Assembly: GCA_947258735.1 (NCBI GenBank)
Contig: CAMYJJ010000032.1
Coordinates: 1 to 17,207, forward strand
Source: Thermodesulfovibrionia bacterium
GTDB taxonomy: Bacteria > Nitrospirota > Thermodesulfovibrionia > UBA6902
Length of the DNA stretch: 17,207 nt
Direction of reading: 5' to 3'
The notes below the pieces were generated by a model. It saw only the letters and a program-made list of their open reading frames with translations. It was not told where the DNA came from and did not search any database. A program made the translations under genes and the position numbers. Position 1 is the first letter of the stretch. Each line of letters begins with the position of its first letter. Of this stretch, positions 12,779 to 17,207 are shown in pieces.

Positions 12779-13624
12779 TTACTGCACTATTATATTATCA
12801 ATCAACCTTGTATTTCCAATATTAACCGCGATGCATATAGCTGCAGGAACCCTCACCTCCTGCAATTTTTCAAGGTACTGAGGTCCAACAATCTCAACAT
12901 AATCAATTTTTACGAGGGGATCTGATGCCAGTAACGCTTTCATTTTATCTTTTACCGCTGAAATATCGCCTTCCTTCCCTGACACAATCAGAGTCTCACC
13001 ATACTGCAGCGCCTTATTCAGCAGTAATGCGGACTTTCTTTCTTCATCACTTAAATATGAATTTCTTGAACTCATGGCAAGTCCGTCATCTTCCCTAATA
13101 ATCGGACAAACGACGATGTTTATATCAAATCCGAGTTCCCTTACGACTTTTTTTATGACCACTGTCTGCTGAAAGTCCTTTTGCCCGAAATACGCCCTGT
13201 CCGGCATGGCAATATGAAACAGTTTTGTCACCACAGTTGCCACACCGTTGAAGTGATCGGGCCTTGACGCGCCGCATAATAAATTTCCTATGCCCCCTAC
13301 ATAAATGAATGTGGAAAAGCCCTTTGGATATATCTCAGCAACATCAGGCAAAAAAACAGCCTCAACACTGAGCGTTGAGAGCTTTTCCATGTCAGACTTG
13401 TGGTCTTTCGGGTACCGGTTAAAGTCTTCACCGGGTCCAAACTGTGCAGGATTGATAAAGATGCTTGCAACAGTAACATCATTCTCCTCTGTTGAACGCC
13501 TGAGAAGACTCATATGCCCTTCATGCAGGGCCCCCATTGTAGGGACAAACCCTATTGTTTTTCCTTTGGCCTTTAGTGCGTTGGAAAAGGCTTGCATGTC
13601 TTTAATGGTTTTTAGAATGTGCAT
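12779..13624 (-). CDS. panC: Pantothenate synthetase
   Basis: PanC joins pantoate and beta-alanine with ATP to make pantothenate, the precursor of coenzyme A. The 281-residue length is normal. The nucleotidyl-transferase HIGH-type motif reads FVPTMGALHEGHMSLL (about 26-41). FINPAQF and RYPKD follow, then the FGQKDFQQ block, and the KMSKS-equivalent MSSRNSYLS. The C-terminal domain ends with DYVEIVGPQYL and NTRLIDNI. The ATG at 13624 lacks a clear Shine-Dalgarno sequence: the repeat tract 13631-13692 runs almost to the start codon. It follows ispG after 79 bases on the same strand. Cytoplasmic; no anomalies in the protein. Confidence 0.96.
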   Translation of the reverse strand: MHILKTIKDMQAFSNALKAKGKTIGFVPTMGALHEGHMSLLRRSTEENDVTVASIFINPAQFGPGEDFNRYPKDHKSDMEKLSTLSVEAVFLPDVAEIYPKGFSTFIYVGGIGNLLCGASRPDHFNGVATVVTKLFHIAMPDRAYFGQKDFQQTVVIKKVVRELGFDINIVVCPIIREDDGLAMSSRNSYLSDEERKSALLLNKALQYGETLIVSGKEGDISAVKDKMKALLASDPLVKIDYVEIVGPQYLEKLQEVRVPAAICIAVNIGNTRLIDNIIVQ

Positions 13625-13630
13625 AGGAAT

Positions 13631-13692
13631 ATAGGTTATAGGTCATGGGTCAGGGGTTAAGGATATAGGGATCAATATTACACCCATAACCT
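13631..13692. repeat. Degenerate ATAGGTTATAGGTCATGGGT-type repeat forming an inverted repeat
   Basis: Between ispG and panC, words of the type ATAGGT/TATAGGT/CATGGGT/CAGGGGT follow in tandem (13631-13670). Their complement follows them: AGGTTATAGGT (13633-13643) pairs with ACCCATAACCT (13682-13692) at 10 of 11 positions. The architecture, tandem words then complement, resembles the tract at 8197-8274 with different words. Confidence 0.5.
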
Positions 13693-13703
13693 CTTACCTC
13701 ATC

Positions 13704-14777
13704 TTACATCTTCTTTATCTCTCTCATTAGCGTACTGAAGAGTTCCCTCTCTTTAAGGGTCTTTACCACCTTGCCGTTTTTAAAAAGTATCCCCATACCC
13801 TTTCCCCCGGCAATGCCGATATCAGCTTCTCTTGCCTCACCCGGTCCATTCACGACACATCCCATCACAGCAACTTTGATCGGTTTATCGATACGGTCAA
13901 GCTTAGCTTCAACCTTCTCCACTATCCCGCGAATGTCCACCTTGCACCTGCCGCATGTCGGACAGGAGATCAGTTCCGGTCCTGTCTGTCTGATATGGAG
14001 TGATTTCAGTATCTCATATGCCACCTTGACCTCTTCTACAGGATCAGCTGTCAGGGACACCCTCATGGTGTTACCTATTCCTTCAGAAAGCAATATTCCC
14101 AGACCAACCGCGCTTTTTACAGTGCCTGAGAAGGACGGGCCTGCCTCGGAGATTCCTATGTGTGTGGGATATCTGTATGTTTCAGAAAAAAGCCGATACG
14201 CATCAACCGTCTTCATGACATCTGAAGCTTTAAGTGAGACCTTTATAGATGTAAACCCGAGATCTTCAAGAATCCTGATATGCCTTCCGGCACTGGCAAC
14301 AAGCGCCTTTGCTGTGGGATGTCTGTATTTTCTCAACAGGTCTTTTTCAAGAGATCCTGCATTTACCCCGATCCTTATCGGAACCTTATTGGCCTTTGCT
14401 GCTGCTACAACCTCCTTCACTTTGAGTTTACTGCCTATGTTGCCGGGATTGATACGCAATCCATCGACTCCACTGTCAATTGATTGAAGGGCAAGCTTGT
14501 GGTCAAAGTGAATATCTGCAATAAGGGGGATTTTGATCTTTTTCTTTATTGCCCGGATGGCAAGAGCTGCTTCATTATTCAGGACGGCAACTCTCACTGC
14601 TTCACATCCTGCAGACTGAAGCCTCTTTATCTGGGACACTGTCGCTGAAACATTACAGGTATCAGTCTTTGTCATTGACTGGACAAGGACAGGCGCACGT
14701 CCCCCTATCTTAAGCCCGCCCAGGGTTATCTGTTTAGTTATTCTTTTTTTTGTTCTTCCGTTTTTTCTTGACGCCAT
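13704..14777 (-). CDS. ispG: 4-hydroxy-3-methylbut-2-en-1-yl diphosphate synthase
   Basis: IspG (GcpE) converts MEcPP to HMBPP in the non-mevalonate isoprenoid pathway using a [4Fe-4S] cluster. The 357 residues form the TIM barrel (VQSMTKTDT, LIADIHFDHKLAL, LRINPGNIG, IRIGVNAGSLEKDLL, HIGISEAG) and the C-terminal cluster domain, with ligands C272 and C275 (SCPTCGRCKVD) and C307 (MGCVVNGPGE), and E314 as the usual fourth ligand. The start ATG at 14777 lies inside the end of mltG, a 44-base overlap in another frame, giving translational coupling. The first 15 residues are unusually basic (ASRKNGRTKKRITK) because of this overlap; the conserved part begins at about residue 14. Confidence 0.96.
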   Translation of the reverse strand: MASRKNGRTKKRITKQITLGGLKIGGRAPVLVQSMTKTDTCNVSATVSQIKRLQSAGCEAVRVAVLNNEAALAIRAIKKKIKIPLIADIHFDHKLALQSIDSGVDGLRINPGNIGSKLKVKEVVAAAKANKVPIRIGVNAGSLEKDLLRKYRHPTAKALVASAGRHIRILEDLGFTSIKVSLKASDVMKTVDAYRLFSETYRYPTHIGISEAGPSFSGTVKSAVGLGILLSEGIGNTMRVSLTADPVEEVKVAYEILKSLHIRQTGPELISCPTCGRCKVDIRGIVEKVEAKLDRIDKPIKVAVMGCVVNGPGEAREADIGIAGGKGMGILFKNGKVVKTLKERELFSTLMREIKKM

Positions 14778-15774
14778 TTAATTGGTATTTCACCACTGCT
14801 CTGGAATGTTCTGCATTAGATTTCGAAAAATAATGCCAGCCATTGTTCTTGGCAACAAAATACAGGTAATCATCATCAGAGGGATACAGTGCAGCCCTGA
14901 TCGATTTGATCCCCGGTGACGCTATCGGTCCGGGAGGCAGTCCCCTGAACCGGTAGGTGTTATACGGGGTCTCTCTTTTCAGGTCCTTATACCTGATCCG
15001 TTTCCACCTGTCTTCTACTCCATACAGCACGGTCGGATCAGCCTGCAGCCTCATCTTCTTTTTCAACCGGTTATGAAACACAGCTGATATTTTCGGCCTC
15101 TCTATATCATATATTGCCTCTCTTTCAATTATGGAGGCAAGGGTAAGGACTTCATTAACACTCATGCCCAGCTCTTCTGTTCTTTTTCTCAGTGAATCAT
15201 CATAATGTTCCCTCAATCGCTGAATCATGATTTTAAAAATGATTTCCGGTTTGGTCCCCTTGGTGAACATATATGTATCAGGATATAGATAGCCCTCCAG
15301 ACTCGGGGCATTCACTTTAAGAGATTGGAGAAATTCCTCGTTATAAACGATTTGCCACGATTCTTCATCCATAAGACCTGTTGAGAGAAACTGTTCTCTT
15401 ATTTTTCGCAGTTCTGATCCCTCAGGAATGGTAATGGTATACTGAACAGTCCTGCCCTCAACAAGATTATTAAATATCTGAAGAGGCGTCATGGATTCAC
15501 TGAAATTATAATATCCTGCCTTGATGTCCGTATCAGACCCGGTTATCCTTCCCATCAACAGCATGCCCAGACGGGACTTGAGAAGTCCTTTGTCTTTTAA
15601 AATATTAATGCTGTCTTTAAATGTGGAGCCCTCCGGTATTTCTACATCTCTCCATTTTTCCTTATATGAAACGGGCGTAACCATATAATTAAACATGAGC
15701 AGACAGAACAGAACAGAAAGTCCGATGCATATGGAAACGGATTCGGTAATACCGGGCAAAAACGTCTTCTTCAT
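14734..15774 (-). CDS. mltG: Endolytic peptidoglycan transglycosylase MltG (YceG-like)
   Basis: MltG cuts nascent glycan strands at the inner membrane and ends their growth. The 346-residue protein has one N-terminal transmembrane helix (about 11-33). A LysM-like segment with IPEGSTFKDSINILKDKGLL and IPEGSELRKIREQF follows. The catalytic domain has LEGYLYPDTYMF, then ASIIEREA with the catalytic glutamate E217, LQADPTVLYG, YNTYRFRGLPPGPIASPG and YLYFVAKNNGWHYFS. The last residues (KKKRKNKKKNN) are very basic and overlap the start of ispG. ATG 15774 has AAAGG about 8 bases upstream. It is the first visible gene of the mltG-ispG-panC run. Confidence 0.94.
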   Translation of the reverse strand: MKKTFLPGITESVSICIGLSVLFCLLMFNYMVTPVSYKEKWRDVEIPEGSTFKDSINILKDKGLLKSRLGMLLMGRITGSDTDIKAGYYNFSESMTPLQIFNNLVEGRTVQYTITIPEGSELRKIREQFLSTGLMDEESWQIVYNEEFLQSLKVNAPSLEGYLYPDTYMFTKGTKPEIIFKIMIQRLREHYDDSLRKRTEELGMSVNEVLTLASIIEREAIYDIERPKISAVFHNRLKKKMRLQADPTVLYGVEDRWKRIRYKDLKRETPYNTYRFRGLPPGPIASPGIKSIRAALYPSDDDYLYFVAKNNGWHYFSKSNAEHSRAVVKYQLNGVKKKRKNKKKNN

Positions 15775-16137
15775 ATCGTGCCTTTAATCAATGTAACGGC
15801 CTAACCCAGCTTTCTCTTGACTAATGAATGATGTATGACAACCGGCTGCAACAGATGCTGTGTGATTTAACATGATGACGTTTATTAAGATATGGTTTCT
15901 TATTCAGAATACAGGACTTATATACAGCTAGCATGCCAAAAACCACATATAAAATCAAACGGTACGTGTGCGCAATTCACCATGTCTTCCTTGGTCTAAA
16001 TACATACAGGGATGGAACGTGATATCATATGCAGGTCGTGATTATAATACATTCATATCGGATACAACTATTTCGTATCATAATGTTGACCCGGTTTGTA
16101 TAATATTACAAACACTGTAAGAACGGTTTCTGAATAA
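15775..16137. other. Divergent intergenic region between mltG and the FmdE gene
   Basis: This 363-base AT-rich stretch separates two divergent genes. I see no credible coding frame, tRNA or known riboswitch. The only clear structure is the dyad at 16094-16113, described separately. Confidence 0.6.
16094..16113 (+). promoter_or_regulatory. Dyad overlapping a TATAAT upstream of the FmdE gene
   Basis: GTTTGTA (16094-16100) and TACAAAC (16107-16113) are perfect 7-base complements with a six-base spacer. A TATAAT (16099-16104) overlaps the left arm and spacer, 33 bases before the ATG. No convincing -35 is found at 16-18 bases. A repressor site over the -10 is a reasonable guess. Confidence 0.4.
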
Positions 16138-16740
16138 ATGAAAAATATTAATGTTTCTGGTCTTGGCTTCAACGATCTCCTGGATGAATCTGTAAAAATA
16201 CACAGACACCTATGTCCCGGTCAGGTACTCGGGGTAAGACTGAGCATGCTGGGACTTGATAAGATCGGCATATACGACCCAAAAGGGGCTGACAGAAAAA
16301 AACTGATCGTCTATGTTGAAATAGACCGGTGCGCTACAGATGCAATCCAGTCAGTCACCGGATGTTCTCCGGGGAAAAGATCACTGAAACTGAAAGACTA
16401 CGGGAAAATGGCCGCAACATTTGTAAACCTTGATACCGGGAGGTCGGTGAGAGTACTGGCAAAAGAAGATTCAAAGCACAAGGCCAAAAACTACTTCCCT
16501 GACATAGAGGACAAATATAAGTGCCAGCTTGAAGCCTATAAAATAATGTCAGATGAAGACCTGTTTGCATGGAAAGAGGTTACGGTCAACGTCCCTGATG
16601 AGGACATGCCCGGCAGACCCAAAAGAAGAATAATCTGTCAGACATGCGGAGAACATGTACAGGACAGCCGGGACATTACGGTTGAGGGGAAGGAATTATG
16701 CAAGGCCTGCGCCCATGGTGGTTATTATGAAGATGTATAG
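16138..16740 (+). CDS. FmdE family protein with C-terminal zinc ribbon
   Basis: The 200-residue protein has the FmdE N-terminal domain: HRHLCPGQVLGVRLSMLGL (H22, H24, C26), then the C65/C76 pair in DRCATDAIQSVTGCSPGKRSLKLKDYGKMAATF. It ends in a zinc ribbon with C167-x2-C170 and C188-x2-C191 (CQTCGE...CKACAHGGYY). FmdE proteins were named from methanogen formylmethanofuran dehydrogenase operons. In bacteria they occur in anaerobes with molybdenum or tungsten enzymes, and a role in metal or cofactor handling has been proposed but is not settled. The formate dehydrogenase operon lies 5.6 kb away, so a link is suggestive only. ATG 16138 has a weak ribosome-binding site; no better start is seen. 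It is probably monocistronic, with a tRNA gene on the other strand downstream. Confidence 0.88.
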   Translation: MKNINVSGLGFNDLLDESVKIHRHLCPGQVLGVRLSMLGLDKIGIYDPKGADRKKLIVYVEIDRCATDAIQSVTGCSPGKRSLKLKDYGKMAATFVNLDTGRSVRVLAKEDSKHKAKNYFPDIEDKYKCQLEAYKIMSDEDLFAWKEVTVNVPDEDMPGRPKRRIICQTCGEHVQDSRDITVEGKELCKACAHGGYYEDV

Positions 16741-16846
16741 AGAAGTGAGACACCCTTATTAATCCCGGCACAGCAACTCGGAATAGCCACTCTTCATATC
16801 AATCCACTAAGTCATTCAAGTTAAATTAATTGAAAAGCGCTCTTAA

Positions 16847-16924
16847 TGGCGGGGTGGACGGGACTTGAACCCGCGACCTCTGGCTTGACAGGCCAGCGTT
16901 CTAACCAATCTGAACTACCACCCC
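16847..16924 (-). tRNA. tRNA-Asp (GTC)
   Basis: The 78-base gene folds as a full cloverleaf on the minus strand. The acceptor is GGGGTGG/CCACCCC, the D-arm GTTC/GAAC, the anticodon arm CTGGC-CTGTCAA-GCCAG with anticodon GTC, and the T-arm GCGGG-TTCAAGT-CCCGT. The discriminator is G and CCA is encoded in the DNA. No other tRNA is adjacent in the window. Confidence 0.97.
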
Positions 16925-17028
16925 GATAGATGCTCACGGTTATGCCTGCCCTTCACTTTACAGGTCATATGCTGGATACGAATCAGAAAGACTGTATCCT
17001 TCCGTTCCCCGGTATGATAAGAAAATAT

Positions 17029-17058
17029 ACTATACAAAAAGTAGAGATGAATTGTCTA
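17029..17058 (-). promoter_or_regulatory. Candidate promoter of tRNA-Asp
   Basis: TAGACA (17058-17053) and TATAGT (17034-17029) on the minus strand are 18 bases apart, about 105 bases before the mature tRNA 5' end. The rest of 16925-17207 shows no convincing gene. Confidence 0.3.
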
Positions 17059-17207
17059 CCATACGTGTCAAGAGTCCCGACTGCAGCAGTGCAGACATGT
17101 AAAGATCTCCTATTCCTGAAAATACTATTTCGGTATCTGTTTGTCCCGTCTTTTTTTTGCACGGCATACAAGCAGAAATTCAAAAGCTGCAAGTGCTATT
17201 AATGAGA

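Noticed and set aside
13771..14487. 238-codon plus-strand frame opposite ispG
   Set aside because: Antisense shadow of a conserved housekeeping gene.
17030..17098. 22-codon minus-strand frame with a strong AGGAGA upstream of tRNA-Asp
   Set aside because: Too short to judge, no recognisable product, and its end overlaps the candidate tRNA promoter.
16930..17202. 90-codon plus-strand frame after the tRNA
   Set aside because: No ribosome-binding site, no family pattern, biased composition, and it runs over the likely tRNA promoter.

Overview
The window looks like a piece of chromosome from an anaerobic, selenocysteine-using bacterium with moderate GC. The gene set (selenocysteine formate dehydrogenase with Nuo-like subunits, an FmdE protein, DUF502, DUF1059, and the order mltG-ispG-panC) would suit a Nitrospirota or deltaproteobacterial-type lineage. 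That assignment is inference from gene content, not from any search.

Layout. Positions 1-437 hold the 3' end of a DUF502 membrane protein (+). On the minus strand follow a DEDDy 3'-5' exonuclease-like protein (536-1252) and a DsbA/FrnE-like thiol oxidoreductase (1395-2024). The first cysteine of that protein's CxxC is encoded by an in-frame UGA, so I read it as a selenoprotein. A small accessory stretch comes next: an ORF6N-domain protein (+, 2206-2718), a two-helix zinc-ribbon membrane protein (-), an orphan PstS-like periplasmic binding protein (-) and a DUF1059 protein (-) with a good terminator.

The centre (5008-10545, all minus) is a formate dehydrogenase operon, read from right to left: a NuoE-like [2Fe-2S] subunit, a NuoF-like NADH/FMN subunit with extra ferredoxin clusters, a stand-alone cyclic-nucleotide-binding-domain protein, and the large molybdenum/tungsten catalytic subunit. 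The catalytic subunit is split by a UGA at 6634-6636 that reads as selenocysteine 355, with a clear bacterial SECIS hairpin just behind it. Together the three enzyme subunits should form a soluble NAD(P)-linked formate dehydrogenase or CO2 reductase. Interspersed repeats sharing an 11-base word lie in opposite orientation on the two sides of the operon.

The right part holds a PPC/DUF296 protein (+), a lipoprotein (-) and a truncated NtrC-type regulator that keeps only its C-terminal part (-). Next comes a housekeeping run transcribed mltG, ispG, panC (-). An FmdE-family protein with a C-terminal zinc ribbon (+) and a tRNA-Asp(GTC) gene with encoded CCA (-) close the window.

The main discovery-type signal is the UGA-containing DsbA/FrnE-like gene, which ordinary gene calling would truncate. 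Other points of interest are operator-like dyads overlapping candidate promoters, hairpins built from degenerate short words between operon genes, the cNMP-binding protein inside the formate dehydrogenase operon, and the headless sigma-54-type regulator.
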